Positions 23,475 to 32,493 are shown, counted from the first letter of the stretch. The stretch: 56,751 nucleotides of DNA from an uncultured Prevotella sp. (GCA_934203355.1 CAKPZC010000006.1:1-56751), one strand, 5' to 3'. Numbers and translations: made by a program. Notes: generated from the sequence alone by a model not told the origin.

Positions 23475-24641
23475 ATGAAGCTATCACAGTTTAAATTCAA
23501 ATTACCCGAAAATCAGATTGCACTCTATCCTCACAGTATATACCGTGAGTTCGAAAACGACAAAGGCGAGAAGGAAACCTTCCGCATCACACGTCGCGAC
23601 GAAGCACGACTGATGGTTTTGCACAAGAAATCTCAAACTATCGACATGTTTAAGAAGGACGCCGACGGAAAACCCATTGAGGGCGAATATCTCGACTTCC
23701 GCAATGTGCTCGACTATTTCGACGAGCACGACACGTTCATCTTCAACGACACTAAGGTGTTCCCCGCACGCCTCTATGGCACTAAGGAGAAGACCGACGC
23801 CAAGATTGAGGTGTTCCTGCTGCGCGAACTCAACGAGGAGATGCGCCTGTGGGACGTGCTCGTAGAACCGGCTCGCAAGATACGTATCGGCAACAAACTC
23901 TTCTTCGACGAGAGTGGCACAATGGTGGCTGAGGTGATCGACAACACCACAAGCCGCGGCCGCACACTGCGTTTCCTCTACGACTGTCCGCACGACGAGT
24001 TTAAGCGTGAACTTTACGGTCTGGGCGAGGCTCCGCTGCCACGCTACATCATCGACCGCCGCGACGACCATCACGCCACAGAGGACGACTTCGACGACTT
24101 CCAGTGTATATTTGCTAAGAACGAGGGCGCTGTCACAGCTCCTGCAACAGGCTTGCACTTCTCGCGCGAGTTGATGAAGCGCATGGAGATTAAGGGCATC
24201 AACTTTGCCTATATCACTCTGCACTGCGGACTGGGCAACTTCCACGATATTGAGGTGGAGGACCTCACCAAGCACAAGATGGACTCAGAGCAGATGCATA
24301 TCGGAGCTGAGGCTTGTGCCATTGTCAACAAGACCAAGGAGGAAGGTCGCCATGTGTGTGCCGTGGGCACAAGTGTGGTGAAAGCCACCGAGACTGCTGT
24401 GGGCACCGACGGAATGCTCAAGGAGTATGAGGGATGGACCAACAAGTTCATATTCCCGCCTTACGACTTCGGACTTGCCGACTCAATGATTTCCAACTTC
24501 TATCATCCGCTCTCCACACTGCTCATGGAGACTTGCGCCTTCGGAGGCTACGACCTCGTGATGGAAGCCTACAACCTTGCCGTTAAGAACGGTTATATGT
24601 TTGGTAGCTACGGCGACTCGCTGCTCATCCTTAACGACTAA
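23475..24641 (+). CDS. queA: S-adenosylmethionine:tRNA ribosyltransferase-isomerase
   Basis: QueA, 388 residues, transfers the ribosyl part of SAM to preQ1-tRNA to form epoxyqueuosine. Signatures: [19 protein letters not shown] at the start, [37 protein letters not shown] and TLHCGLGNF, and the end [11 protein letters not shown]. It is somewhat longer than the usual 340-350 residues because of an N-terminal insertion ([20 protein letters not shown]). Lies in the ftsX-to-folK block. Confidence 0.96.
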   Translation: MKLSQFKFKLPENQIALYPHSIYREFENDKGEKETFRITRRDEARLMVLHKKSQTIDMFKKDADGKPIEGEYLDFRNVLDYFDEHDTFIFNDTKVFPARLYGTKEKTDAKIEVFLLRELNEEMRLWDVLVEPARKIRIGNKLFFDESGTMVAEVIDNTTSRGRTLRFLYDCPHDEFKRELYGLGEAPLPRYIIDRRDDHHATEDDFDDFQCIFAKNEGAVTAPATGLHFSRELMKRMEIKGINFAYITLHCGLGNFHDIEVEDLTKHKMDSEQMHIGAEACAIVNKTKEEGRHVCAVGTSVVKATETAVGTDGMLKEYEGWTNKFIFPPYDFGLADSMISNFYHPLSTLLMETCAFGGYDLVMEAYNLAVKNGYMFGSYGDSLLILND

Positions 24642-24648
24642 AGCAGCT

Positions 24649-25053
24649 ATGCCGATAGCATATCTTTCGCTCGGTTCAAATCTCGGCGACCGCCATGCCA
24701 CCATGCGCCGTGCCATCGACATGCTCAATGCAGGGGCTGGTACAGTCGACAGGCAGTCGTCGCCGATTGAGACCGAACCCTGGGGATTCGAGTCGCCCAA
24801 CAGGTTTCTGAACATGTGCGTCAGGCTGACCACAACACTTACGCCCGAACAACTGCTATTGGCTACACAAGCCATTGAGCGACAGTTGGGACGCACCATG
24901 AAGTCGGACGACGGACAATATCACGACCGCCCCATAGACATCGACATACTCACGTATGACGACCTCCACATAGCCACCCCGACCCTCACAATACCTCACC
25001 CGTTGATGCACGAGCGCGACTTTGTGATGATACCATTGAGGGAAATTATGTAA
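24649..25053 (+). CDS. folK: 2-amino-4-hydroxy-6-hydroxymethyldihydropteridine pyrophosphokinase
   Basis: FolK (HPPK), 134 residues, moves pyrophosphate from ATP onto the pterin in folate synthesis. AYLSLGSNLGDR at the N-terminus and the signature DRPIDIDILTYDD (HPPK motif with the Mg-binding Asp pair) are present. The start at 24649 is 7 bases after the queA stop; an upstream-extended frame lies inside queA and has no support. Last gene of the block; rpsO has its own promoter after it. Confidence 0.94.
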   Translation: MPIAYLSLGSNLGDRHATMRRAIDMLNAGAGTVDRQSSPIETEPWGFESPNRFLNMCVRLTTTLTPEQLLLATQAIERQLGRTMKSDDGQYHDRPIDIDILTYDDLHIATPTLTIPHPLMHERDFVMIPLREIM

Positions 25054-25089
25054 AAAATAGTTAATGTTGGCGTGTTTCGTGCTGCTATC

Positions 25090-25121
25090 TTGCTGAATAA
25101 GAATAAAAAGTAGTACCTTTG
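25090..25121 (+). promoter_or_regulatory. rpsO promoter
   Basis: -33 TTG at 25090-25092, 21-base spacer, -7 TACCTTTG at 25114-25121; ATG of rpsO 45 bases on. Confidence 0.75.
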
Positions 25122-25165
25122 CACCCGCATTTGCAAAATAACAATTTAATTCACAAAAAAGTTCT

Positions 25166-25435
25166 ATGTATTTAGATCAGGCAAAAAAACAAGAGATCTT
25201 TGGACAGTACGGAAAGTCTAACACTGATACTGGCTCAGCTGAGAGCCAGATAGCATTGTTCTCATACCGTATTTCCCATTTGACGGAACATCTTAAGAAG
25301 AACCGTAAAGATTATACTACCGCACGTTCTTTGACACAGTTGGTAGGTAAGCGCCGCGCATTGCTCGACTACTTGTACGACCGCGACATCAATCGCTACC
25401 GTGCAATCATCAAGGCCCTCGGTCTTCGTAAGTAA
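25166..25435 (+). CDS. rpsO: 30S ribosomal protein S15
   Basis: S15, 89 residues, binds the central domain of 16S rRNA early in 30S assembly. The middle (GSAESQIALFSYRISHLTEH) and the LVGKRRALLDYLYDRDINRY segment are the conserved rRNA-binding helices. Full length. Monocistronic between its own promoter and a strong terminator. Confidence 0.98.
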   Translation: MYLDQAKKQEIFGQYGKSNTDTGSAESQIALFSYRISHLTEHLKKNRKDYTTARSLTQLVGKRRALLDYLYDRDINRYRAIIKALGLRK

Positions 25436-25467
25436 TCGGCACAAGGCACTAATGCTTAAGGCAAACG

Positions 25468-25510
25468 GAATCCCGCATATTCTACAAGAGTATGCGGGAT
25501 TCTTGCGTTT
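25468..25510 (+). terminator. Terminator after rpsO
   Basis: Perfect 12-bp stem GAATCCCGCATA (25468-25479) with TATGCGGGATTC (25491-25502), then TTGCGTTTT. Confidence 0.85.
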
Positions 25511-25588
25511 TGGGCGATTCTTTGAAAAAATATTGCGCCCTAATATACTTATGTCACAAATCAGTACTTATGTCTGAAAAAATATTAG

Positions 25589-25596
25589 TAACTTTG
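25589..25596 (+). promoter_or_regulatory. -7 element for typA
   Basis: TAACTTTG, 29 bases before the typA ATG; -33 region weak. Confidence 0.55.
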
Positions 25597-25625
25597 CACA
25601 AAAGTTTTTTTTAAGGTACACATAA

Positions 25626-27428
25626 ATGCAAGACATTAGAAACATTGCGATTATTGCCCATGTCGACCATGGCAAGACCACACTTGTGGACAAGATGATG
25701 TTGGCGGGCAAATTGTTCCGCGACGGCCAGGATAACAGTGGCCAGGTATTGGATGCCAATGACCTGGAGCGTGAGCGAGGAATAACCATCCTTTCCAAGA
25801 ATGTGTCAATCAACTGGAAGGGAACAAAAATCAATATTATAGACACCCCGGGACACTCCGATTTCGGTGGTGAGGTGGAGCGCGTGCTCAATATGGCAGA
25901 CGGATGTATCCTGCTCGTCGACGCGTTCGAGGGACCTATGCCACAGACACGATTCGTTTTGCAGAAGGCTCTGCAACTCGGACTGAAGCCAATCGTTGTG
26001 GTGAACAAGGTTGACAAACCCAACTGCCGCCCCGAAGAGGTATATGAGATGGTGTTCGACCTCATGTTCTCGCTCAATGCCACTGAGGACCAGCTCGACT
26101 TCCCCGTTGTCTACGGTTCGGCTAAGAACGGATGGATGGCCGAGGACTTCAACGCCCCAACAGATAACATCGACTATTTGCTCGACAAGATTGTCGAGGT
26201 GATTCCGGCTCCTAAGGTGCTTGAAGGCACTCCCCAGATGCTTATCACCTCGCTCGACTACTCAAGCTATACAGGACGTATAGCCGTGGGTCGCGTTCAC
26301 CGTGGCACAATCAACGAGGGCATGAATATAACCATATCCCATCGCGACGGTAAGCTTGAGAAGACCAAAATCAAGGAAGTGCACGTGTTTGAGGGAATGG
26401 GACAGAAGAAGGTGGAGTCGGTTCACTCGGGCGACATCTGTGCTGTTGTGGGTCTTGAGAACTTCGAGATTGGCGACACCATCTGCGACTTCGAGAATCC
26501 AGAGCCGCTGCCTCCTATTGCCATCGACGAGCCTACCATGAGTATGCTCTTCACCATCAACGATTCTCCTTTCTTCGGTAAGGAAGGCAAGTTTGTGACC
26601 TCGCGTCACATCAACGATCGCCTTCAGAAGGAGCTTGAGAAGAACCTTGCGCTGCGCGTGCGTCCCTTTGAGGACACAACTGATAAGTGGATTGTCAGCG
26701 GACGTGGCGTGCTCCACCTCTCGGTGCTCATCGAGACAATGCGTCGCGAGGGCTACGAGTTGCAGGTTGGTCAGCCGCAGGTTATCTATAAGGAAATCGA
26801 CGGTCAGAAGTGTGAGCCTATCGAGGAACTCACCATCAACGTGCCCGAGGAGTTTGCAAGCAAGATGATCGACATGGTGACACGCCGCAAGGGCGAGATG
26901 ACATCCATGCAGACTCTTGGCGAGCGTGTCGACATCGAGTTCGACATCCCGTCGCGTGGTATTATTGGTCTGCGCACCAATGTGCTCACAGCAAGCCAGG
27001 GCGAGGCAATCATGGCACACCGCTTCAAGGAATATCAGCCGTTTAAGGGCGATATTGTGCGCCGCTTGAATGGTTCGATGATAGCTATGGAGACCGGCAC
27101 AGCCTATGCTTACTCTATCGACAAGCTTCAGGACCGTGGCAAGTTCTTCATCGATCCAGGCGAAGAAGTGTATGGCGGACAGGTAGTGGGCGAGCATGTT
27201 CACGACAACGACCTTGTTATCAACGTCACCAAGGCTAAGCAGCTCACCAACGTGCGTGCCAGCGGTTCCGACGAGAAGGCGCGTGTGATTCCAAAGACGG
27301 TTATGAGTCTTGAGGAGTGTCTTGAGTATATCAAGGCCGACGAGCTTGTGGAGGTAACTCCCAAGAGCATCCGTATGCGCAAGATTACCCTCGACCACCT
27401 CGCTCGCAAGCGCAGCAACAAGGAATAA
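25626..27428 (+). CDS. typA: Ribosome-associated GTPase TypA/BipA
   Basis: TypA/BipA, 600 residues, is an EF-G-like GTPase that binds 70S ribosomes and supports large-subunit assembly and stress adaptation. G motifs: AHVDHGKTTL (G1), RERGITI (G2), DTPGHSDFGGEVERVL (G3), VVNKVDKPN (G4), YGSAKNGW (G5). EF-Tu domain 2, an EF-G C-terminal domain and the BipA-specific end (VEVTPKSIRMRKITLDHLAR) follow. Full length. Monocistronic, with its own promoter and a downstream hairpin. Its antisense strand is open for over 400 codons, a codon-bias artefact. Confidence 0.98.
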   Translation: MQDIRNIAIIAHVDHGKTTLVDKMMLAGKLFRDGQDNSGQVLDANDLERERGITILSKNVSINWKGTKINIIDTPGHSDFGGEVERVLNMADGCILLVDAFEGPMPQTRFVLQKALQLGLKPIVVVNKVDKPNCRPEEVYEMVFDLMFSLNATEDQLDFPVVYGSAKNGWMAEDFNAPTDNIDYLLDKIVEVIPAPKVLEGTPQMLITSLDYSSYTGRIAVGRVHRGTINEGMNITISHRDGKLEKTKIKEVHVFEGMGQKKVESVHSGDICAVVGLENFEIGDTICDFENPEPLPPIAIDEPTMSMLFTINDSPFFGKEGKFVTSRHINDRLQKELEKNLALRVRPFEDTTDKWIVSGRGVLHLSVLIETMRREGYELQVGQPQVIYKEIDGQKCEPIEELTINVPEEFASKMIDMVTRRKGEMTSMQTLGERVDIEFDIPSRGIIGLRTNVLTASQGEAIMAHRFKEYQPFKGDIVRRLNGSMIAMETGTAYAYSIDKLQDRGKFFIDPGEEVYGGQVVGEHVHDNDLVINVTKAKQLTNVRASGSDEKARVIPKTVMSLEECLEYIKADELVEVTPKSIRMRKITLDHLARKRSNKE

Positions 27429-27492
27429 TATTTGCTTTTTTACATAGTGCATTCGTGGAACGCGAGTTAATTCCACTATGCCGAAAAACAAT

Positions 27493-27540
27493 TAGGGCGG
27501 TGTCTGCATCCTGCAACAAGAATGTGGGTGCCGCTTTTCG
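27493..27540 (+). terminator. Probable terminator after typA
   Basis: GCGGTGTCTGC (27496 on) can pair with GTGGGTGCCGC over 11 positions using G-U wobbles, and is followed by TTTTCG. A nearby dyad GTGGAA/TTCCAC with CATAGTG/CACTATG (27445-27481) may contribute. Confidence 0.5.
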
Positions 27541-27646
27541 TTAGGATTATATAATATTGTGAGAGCAATATTTAGCCTGTCTTAGCGTTATATATTTAAA
27601 TATGTGTGCAGAATTGAAAAAGTAATATTATTAAAACAAGGAAAAT

Positions 27647-28363
27647 ATGACAAATCGTAAAATAAGTGTTCTTCTTTTAGCCCTTGCCTCTTCGGCTGTG
27701 GCAATGGCGCAGCATCCGGCGCAGGGCACAATCTCATTAATTCCGCGTGTGGGCGTGAGCATGGCGAGTCTGGCAGGAGAGAAAATATATATTGATGCCA
27801 GCAACATGCCTATGTCGTCGCGCTACAAGACGGGATTCATGGGTGGTATCGACCTCGACTATCAGATGCTCGACAATCTCTCCATTTCGCTTGGTGCATA
27901 TTATGCCCAGCAGGGATGCAACTACCGCAACAATTCGGTAGAGACCAAGGGTCCGGGCAACACGGTGAGTGGCACGGGCTACAGCGACTGGTCGACCAAT
28001 CTCGACTATCTCAATGTGCCGCTCATGCTTAATGTCTATGTGGCTCCGGGCGTAGCAGTGAAGGCTGGCTTGCAGGTGGGCTTTGCCTTGTCGGGCAAGA
28101 CGAAATACACCACCACCGACTACACCAAGACTCCTGAGGGCGAATACAAGAGCGAAAAACCAAGAGATGTAGACATCGACCTGGACAAGACACTCAACAA
28201 GGTGAACTTCTCCATCCCCGTAGGTTTCAGCTATGAGTTCTCGAATGTGATTCTTGACGCTCGCTATAATATCGGGCTCACCAGTTTCCAGAATATAGAT
28301 GGCTTTGAAAGCTCAAAGAACCGTGTGTTCACAATAAGCGCAGGCTATAGATTTGATTTATAG
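27647..28363 (+). CDS. Outer-membrane beta-barrel protein
   Basis: A 238-residue protein with a signal peptide (residues 1-21, ISVLLLALASSAVAMAQ). Alternating strands such as SLGAYYAQQG, LNVPLMLNVYV, KAGLQVGFAL and FSIPVGFSYEF, plus the terminal aromatic strand RVFTISAGYRFDL, mark the porin-like OMP_b-brl_2 family. This is probably an eight-stranded barrel of unknown function. Monocistronic; a very strong bidirectional terminator follows. Confidence 0.85.
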   Translation: MTNRKISVLLLALASSAVAMAQHPAQGTISLIPRVGVSMASLAGEKIYIDASNMPMSSRYKTGFMGGIDLDYQMLDNLSISLGAYYAQQGCNYRNNSVETKGPGNTVSGTGYSDWSTNLDYLNVPLMLNVYVAPGVAVKAGLQVGFALSGKTKYTTTDYTKTPEGEYKSEKPRDVDIDLDKTLNKVNFSIPVGFSYEFSNVILDARYNIGLTSFQNIDGFESSKNRVFTISAGYRFDL

Positions 28364-28369
28364 AACGCA

Positions 28370-28406
28370 AATCCTATAGCAGACATTATTGCAAATCCTA
28401 TAGCAA
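28370..28406. repeat. 15-bp direct repeat
   Basis: GCAAATCCTATAGCA occurs twice just after the barrel gene (about 28369-28383 and 28391-28405), separated by GACATTATT-like sequence. Significance unknown. Confidence 0.5.
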
Positions 28407-28451
28407 ACCAAAAGAGGCTACGGCATTTCTGCCGCAGCCTCTTTTGGTTTG
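28404..28451. terminator. Strong bidirectional terminator
   Basis: CAAACCAAAAGAGGCT pairs with AGCCTCTTTTGGTTTG, continued by CGGC/GCCG around ATTTCT. A and T runs are on both sides, serving the barrel gene (plus) and the converging lipoprotein gene (minus). Confidence 0.9.
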
Positions 28452-28499
28452 TGTTATTTATATTAATGTATTATGAGAAGTCTCTATTCTCCAAGCCGT

Positions 28500-29300
28500 T
28501 TAGGCATTGGTCTGCTGCTTTACAAGCTCTAAACCAGCCTCGAAAGTATTTGTCTTGTCCATGATGCCAGGCAGCTGCTCGGCAACACTCTTCAGCAGTT
28601 TCAGAGTAGCGATGTCGTCGTCGTCCATATCCGATGTCGGGATGTTCGAGAGGATAGTGTTGAGCGACACGAGGATAGGCTGCACGAAAGCCTTGTCGAC
28701 AAAGAAGTAGGCCTTTGTCTTGGTCTCGTCCCAGCGCACGTTTACGGGGATGCCGTTGAACTTAGTGAGCACGCCCTGGATGAGAACCTTGTCCTCGTCG
28801 TCGGCGTCCTCCATCATCTTGTTGGGGTCAAGATAGAGAGTGATGAGGTTGTCGTTCACAATCTTGTATGTGGCATAACCCTTGGCTGTCTGCCAGCCTA
28901 AATTCTGTGTGGCGCGTGTAGAGATGGCGTCGTCGGGCAACTCCTTGTAGAGAGCTGTGATTGTGCCGTCGGCATTGAAAGTAACGCTCTTCAGCACCTG
29001 AGGCAGATACATGTTGGCAAATGAGTTGGCGAGCGGAGTAATCACCTCGTTGATGTCCATAGGAATAGGCTGGCCAAATCCCATGTCGATGTTGAGTGCT
29101 GTGCCTTCGGGCACGTCCCATGTCATTTTGAAGGCACCCTCATAGCCACCCTCTTCAGTCTGTGTAGATTCAGTTACGTCCCATGTTCCAACGAGTGCGC
29201 TTACCGGCTCTTCAACCTTCTTGTCGTCATCGTCGTCGCTACAAGCAGTAAACAGGCATACGGCAAACACCATAGCCAAAAGCGAAAAATACTTCTTCAT
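28500..29300 (-). CDS. Putative lipoprotein
   Basis: A 266-residue protein with a lipoprotein signal: MKKYFSLLAMVFAVCLFTAC, lipidated Cys at residue 20, followed by SDDDDDKK. The acidic stretch right after the Cys resembles the Bacteroidetes surface-export signal (K/S-D/E-D/E pattern), so it may be exposed on the cell. The mature part begins with a lipocalin-like phrase (LVGTWDVTEST) seen in several DUF49xx Bacteroidales families; I cannot assign one. The C-terminus is mainly helical. Convergent with the beta-barrel gene; possible -7 TATCTTTG (minus strand) at 29360-29353. Confidence 0.8.
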   Translation of the reverse strand: MKKYFSLLAMVFAVCLFTACSDDDDDKKVEEPVSALVGTWDVTESTQTEEGGYEGAFKMTWDVPEGTALNIDMGFGQPIPMDINEVITPLANSFANMYLPQVLKSVTFNADGTITALYKELPDDAISTRATQNLGWQTAKGYATYKIVNDNLITLYLDPNKMMEDADDEDKVLIQGVLTKFNGIPVNVRWDETKTKAYFFVDKAFVQPILVSLNTILSNIPTSDMDDDDIATLKLLKSVAEQLPGIMDKTNTFEAGLELVKQQTNA

Positions 29301-29637
29301 GTTTAATTTTGTTTTTGTTAAACAATTTGTTGTTTATTAATACTAAGTTGTGCAAAGATACCGATTTTTTGTTTCATTCTCATCCTGAGTTGTTTATTTT
29401 GCCAGATTAAAGACACAAAATTGATATAAATCAACTATTTTATCCATGTTTTTATCATCAGTATTGCTGTTGGTCTTGTCCTAATCCTGCATTTTCGCAA
29501 TAATCATTTGTTAGTTGTGCGGGTGGATAATTCTTTACCTCTCAAGCATAAAAAACACGTGCAAAAGTAAAAAAATGCGTGAATATTTCGTTAAAATAAA
29601 AAAAAATAAAATAATAGGGGGATTTTTCCAAAATATT
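29301..29637. other. Divergent intergenic region, promoters only
   Basis: AT-rich, no supported frame. Minus-strand TATCTTTG (29360-29353) is the likely -7 for the lipoprotein, and a minus-strand TACTTTTG-like site lies near 29560-29570. Confidence 0.45.
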
Positions 29638-29668
29638 TTTGGTAGTAAAGATTAAATGCTTATCTTTG
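29638..29668 (+). promoter_or_regulatory. Promoter of the threonine-run leader
   Basis: -33 TTTG at 29638-29641, 19-base spacer, -7 TATCTTTG at 29661-29668: a near-ideal Bacteroidetes promoter. Transcription would start near 29675, 83 bases before the leader peptide ATG. Confidence 0.8.
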
Positions 29669-29757
29669 CATAGATATATAAAACAAACAAAAAAGCGTCC
29701 TGCCTGTAATGGGCAGAAAAGATGACTTTAGAAGAAAAACCGATTTTCAACTAACTC

Positions 29758-29844
29758 ATGACTGCTTATTTAGTTACAACTACTACAACAATCAAACAAG
29801 CGTGTTCCGATGTGATGTCGGGACACGTTTTCCTAATTTTTTAA
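29758..29844 (+). CDS. Thr-rich leader peptide (attenuator type)
   Basis: A 28-codon frame, MTAYLVTTTTTIKQACSDVM then SGHVFLIF, with five consecutive Thr codons (ACA ACT ACT ACA ACA) followed by Ile. Runs of Thr and Ile codons in a leader peptide are the hallmark of threonine attenuation (as in enteric thrL). Its 3' half encodes the stem of a rho-independent terminator (29801-29827). A 10-codon frame (MTLEEKPIFN) precedes it in the same phase at 29722, ending TAA two codons before this ATG. The first gene downstream is nagB, not a threonine gene, which is unexpected. Confidence 0.7.
   Translation: MTAYLVTTTTTIKQACSDVMSGHVFLIF
29801..29834 (+). terminator. Attenuator-type terminator inside the leader
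   Basis: CGTGTTCCGA (29801-29810) pairs with TCGGGACACG (29818-29827) with one G-U wobble around TGTGATG, followed by TTTTCCTAATTTTTT. It lies within the leader peptide frame, as in translation-coupled attenuators. An upstream small stem CTGCC/GGCAG (29699-29715) could be the pause hairpin. Confidence 0.75.
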
Positions 29845-29919
29845 GCTGCATGTTTTAGTAATAGATTATTTCGGCAACCAACTAACTTGCAAACTTAATT
29901 TTTTTAAAACATAATTATT

Positions 29920-30711
29920 ATGAGATTAATCATTGAAAAGGATTACGATCAGCTCTCAAAATGGGCAGCTGAGCATGTGATTGAGCGTATCAACAAGTTC
30001 AACCCAACACCCGACCACAAATTTGTGCTCGGTTTGCCTACAGGTTCTTCACCAATCGGCATGTATCGTGCTTTGGCTGAGGCTTGCAAGGAGGGTCGTG
30101 TTTCGTTTAAGAACGTTCTTACCTTCAATATGGACGAGTATGTTGGTCTGCCCGAGTCTCATCCCGAGAGCTACCACTCATTCATGGCAAAGAACTTCTT
30201 CGACCATGTTGACTGCCCGAAGGAGAACATCCATATCCTCAATGGCAATGCCGAGGATCTTGAGGCTGAGTGTGCTCACTACGAGCAGATGATTGAGGAA
30301 GCAGGCGGCATTGACCTCTTCATCGGCGGCATCGGTCCCGACGGTCATATCGCTTTCAACGAGCCGGGTTCTTCATTGACATCACGCACACGCCAGAAGA
30401 CTTTGACAACCGACACTATCGTTGCCAACTCTCGTTTCTTCGACAACGACGTGAACAAGGTTCCTACAACTGCTCTCACCGTAGGCGTTGGCACTGTTAT
30501 GTCGGCACGCGAGGTGATGATTCTCGTAAATGGCCACAACAAGACACGCGCTTTGCAGGCTGCTGTTGAGGGTCCTGTTACCCAGATGTGGACAATCTCT
30601 GTTCTCCAGCTCCACCAGCACGGCATCATCGTTGCCGACGAGGCTGCTACCGACGAGCTCAAGGTGAGCACCTGTCGCTACTTCAAGGACATCGAGAAGA
30701 ACAATCTGTAA
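29920..30711 (+). CDS. nagB: Glucosamine-6-phosphate deaminase
   Basis: NagB, 263 residues, converts glucosamine-6-phosphate to fructose-6-phosphate and ammonia. [12 protein letters not shown] (phosphate loop), FNMDEYVGL (catalytic Asp) and [23 protein letters not shown] (with the active-site Asp/His) are all present. Full length. It feeds GlcNAc-derived carbon into glycolysis, so it is the natural end-point for the sialic acid operon at 44585-49217 and the reverse of GlmS. A carbohydrate-binding protein gene follows 20 bases downstream. Upstream lies the threonine-type leader, a puzzling partner. Confidence 0.97.
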   Translation: MRLIIEKDYDQLSKWAAEHVIERINKFNPTPDHKFVLGLPTGSSPIGMYRALAEACKEGRVSFKNVLTFNMDEYVGLPESHPESYHSFMAKNFFDHVDCPKENIHILNGNAEDLEAECAHYEQMIEEAGGIDLFIGGIGPDGHIAFNEPGSSLTSRTRQKTLTTDTIVANSRFFDNDVNKVPTTALTVGVGTVMSAREVMILVNGHNKTRALQAAVEGPVTQMWTISVLQLHQHGIIVADEAATDELKVSTCRYFKDIEKNNL

Positions 30712-30731
30712 TCATACAATCCATATTTCAT

Positions 30732-31388
30732 ATGCACAAAGCATTGAACATAAAGAAAATCTCAGCTGCTCCAGTAGGGGCGGCTGAGATTTGTCGTATA
30801 TTGGACGAGGCTCAGGTTGAGTTCGTCCCTGTTGACAATCATTGTTGGGCGGCTGATTTCCCCTACAAACCTAAGTTTGAGGTGCGCATGGCGCACAATG
30901 GCAGCCAGTTGCTCATCAATTATCGTGTCGCCGAGGAGTGTGTGCGCGCCGTGGCTCCCCACGACGACGGCAATGTGTGGGAGGACTCTTGCTGTGAGCT
31001 TTTTCTCTCGCCTGTAGCCGACGGCACATATTATAATATGGAGTGCAACGCGGCTGGCACCATGCTCATTGGTTTTGGAGCCAAGCGCGAGGGTCGTGAG
31101 CGTGCTCCACAGGCAGTTCTCGACAAGGTGGACCGCTGGTCGTCGATGGGCAGAGAGCCGTTTGCCGACATCGAGGGCGAGCGCACATGGCAGCTCTGCC
31201 TTGCGGTGCCTACTGATGCCTACTATCGCCATCAGCTTGAGTCGTTCGACGGACTGAAGGTGAAGGGCAATGTGTATAAGTGTGGCGACAAACTACCCCA
31301 TCCGCATTTCCTCTCGCTTTATCCTATCGACTTGCCAAAGCCCGACTTCCATCGTCCCGACTTCTTTGGCAGCGTGGAGTTTGAGTAG
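30732..31388 (+). CDS. CBM9-like carbohydrate-binding family protein
   Basis: A 218-residue protein starting MHKALNIKKIS; the longer frame from 30588 overlaps nagB and is not supported. Features: D-HCWAADFPYKPKF, DGNVWEDSCCELFLSP, YYNMECNAAGTMLIGFG, and PHFLSLYPIDLPKPDFHRPDFFGSVEF at the end. These fit the family 9-like carbohydrate-binding module (PF16011-type) common in Bacteroidetes. There is no signal peptide. It starts 20 bases after nagB and probably shares its transcript, which suggests a sugar-handling role. Function unproven. Confidence 0.8.
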   Translation: MHKALNIKKISAAPVGAAEICRILDEAQVEFVPVDNHCWAADFPYKPKFEVRMAHNGSQLLINYRVAEECVRAVAPHDDGNVWEDSCCELFLSPVADGTYYNMECNAAGTMLIGFGAKREGRERAPQAVLDKVDRWSSMGREPFADIEGERTWQLCLAVPTDAYYRHQLESFDGLKVKGNVYKCGDKLPHPHFLSLYPIDLPKPDFHRPDFFGSVEFE

Positions 31389-31397
31389 AAAGAGAGG

Positions 31398-31438
31398 AGT
31401 TAGAGGAAGTTTGGGCGAAGCCCGAAGTTCCTCTAACT
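31398..31438. repeat. Hairpin repeat, type E short form
   Basis: AGTTAGAGGAA (31398-31408) and TTCCTCTAACT (31428-31438) enclose GGGC-GAA-GCCC (31413-31423). The arm and the GGGCGAAGCCC centre recur in the longer element at 49243-49479. It may also act as a terminator for the gene before it. Confidence 0.7.
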
Positions 31439-31481
31439 TCCCTTTACACACACTCTCTTTTGTTTTCTCAGCATTGAGCTT

Positions 31482-32414
31482 TCACTTTTTCGGTTCGATA
31501 TGAATCATCACGAAAGTGTCTTTGCCCAATAGTTCTCTTATTTTGTTTTCCACTTCGGTAGCATGTTCGTGTGCTTCGTTTAGCGGCATGTTGCCGTCCA
31601 TTCTCACATGCACGTCGACCGAAGCGCGGTTGCCAATCTTGCGTGTGCGCAGATTGTGCGGGTCGCTCACTTTTCCACACGACAGGATAGTTTTGCGTAT
31701 CTCGTCCTCAACAGCCTCTGGCAGCGAGTTGTCTACCAGTTCGCCGAGGCTCGGTCGCAGTTGTTCCACGGCAGCATGCATGATTAGCACGCTGACGATG
31801 AGTGCCGCTATGGGGTCGAGTACGGTCCAGTGTTCGCCCAGCAACAATGCACCGCCAATGCCTATCGCCGTACCTATCGACGAGAAGGCATCGCTGCGGT
31901 GGTGCCATGCGTTGGCAATTACTGCCTGCGAGCCGACACGTCGCCCTTCGCGCTGGGTGTACTGAAACAGCATCTCCTTCACCACAATCGACACTATTGC
32001 CGCCGCTAACGCTATCCATCCTGGCGACTCCAGACGCTCGCCGTTGAGGCAACCCCATATCTGTGTGAGGCTGTTCCACATGATGCCCGCTCCCACAAAG
32101 AGCAGCATCAGTCCGATGACGGTGGTGGCGAGAGTCTCATACTTGCCATGTCCGTATTCGTGTCCACGGTCTTGCGGTTTGCTTGATATGTGAACGAATG
32201 CTATGACGATGAAGTCGGTGATGAGGTCGCTGAGCGAGTGCACGCCGTCGGCTATCATAGCCGAACTGCGACCGAAAAAGCCAGCCAGCAGTTTTGCCGC
32301 GCAAAGCAGCACGTTGGCTATTGCTCCATAGAGGGTGACGCGATAGATGCGGCGCTCTCGGGTGTCGTCTGCCGTGTTGGGATGTTGCTGGCACGGCTCA
32401 TTTTGTAAAACCAT
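31482..32414 (-). CDS. Cation diffusion facilitator (metal exporter)
   Basis: A 310-residue CDF transporter (FieF/CzcD type), probably expelling Zn2+ or Fe2+ using the proton gradient. Residues 25-60 form TM1-TM2 with the signature IADGVHSLSDLITDFIVI; the metal-site D/H pairs (DGVHS...D and WHHRSDAFSSIG) are kept. Six TM helices are followed by a cytoplasmic domain (IRKTILSCGKVSDPHNLRTR...VDVHVRMDGNM). It starts MVLQNEPCQQ, with a short Cys/His-bearing N-terminus. Minus-strand -7 TACTTTTG at 32493-32486; divergent from the helicase gene. Confidence 0.94.
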   Translation of the reverse strand: MVLQNEPCQQHPNTADDTRERRIYRVTLYGAIANVLLCAAKLLAGFFGRSSAMIADGVHSLSDLITDFIVIAFVHISSKPQDRGHEYGHGKYETLATTVIGLMLLFVGAGIMWNSLTQIWGCLNGERLESPGWIALAAAIVSIVVKEMLFQYTQREGRRVGSQAVIANAWHHRSDAFSSIGTAIGIGGALLLGEHWTVLDPIAALIVSVLIMHAAVEQLRPSLGELVDNSLPEAVEDEIRKTILSCGKVSDPHNLRTRKIGNRASVDVHVRMDGNMPLNEAHEHATEVENKIRELLGKDTFVMIHIEPKK

Positions 32415-32485
32415 AATGCTAATGCCTTTCTTTGATATTAATTCCTAATGTTTTTTTTCAAGAGTGAAGTATAAACGAGCAATTG

Positions 32486-32493
32486 CAAAAGTA
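32486..32493 (-). promoter_or_regulatory. -7 element for the CDF exporter
   Basis: The minus strand reads TACTTTTG, 71 bases before the start codon. Confidence 0.5.

Noticed and set aside
23502..24275. 257-codon antisense frame over queA
   Set aside because: Shadow of queA; valine/glutamate-rich with no domain.
26262..27491. 409-codon open frame antisense to typA
   Set aside because: It is the mirror of a highly expressed gene with strong codon bias; no start context, no recognisable family and typA is certain.
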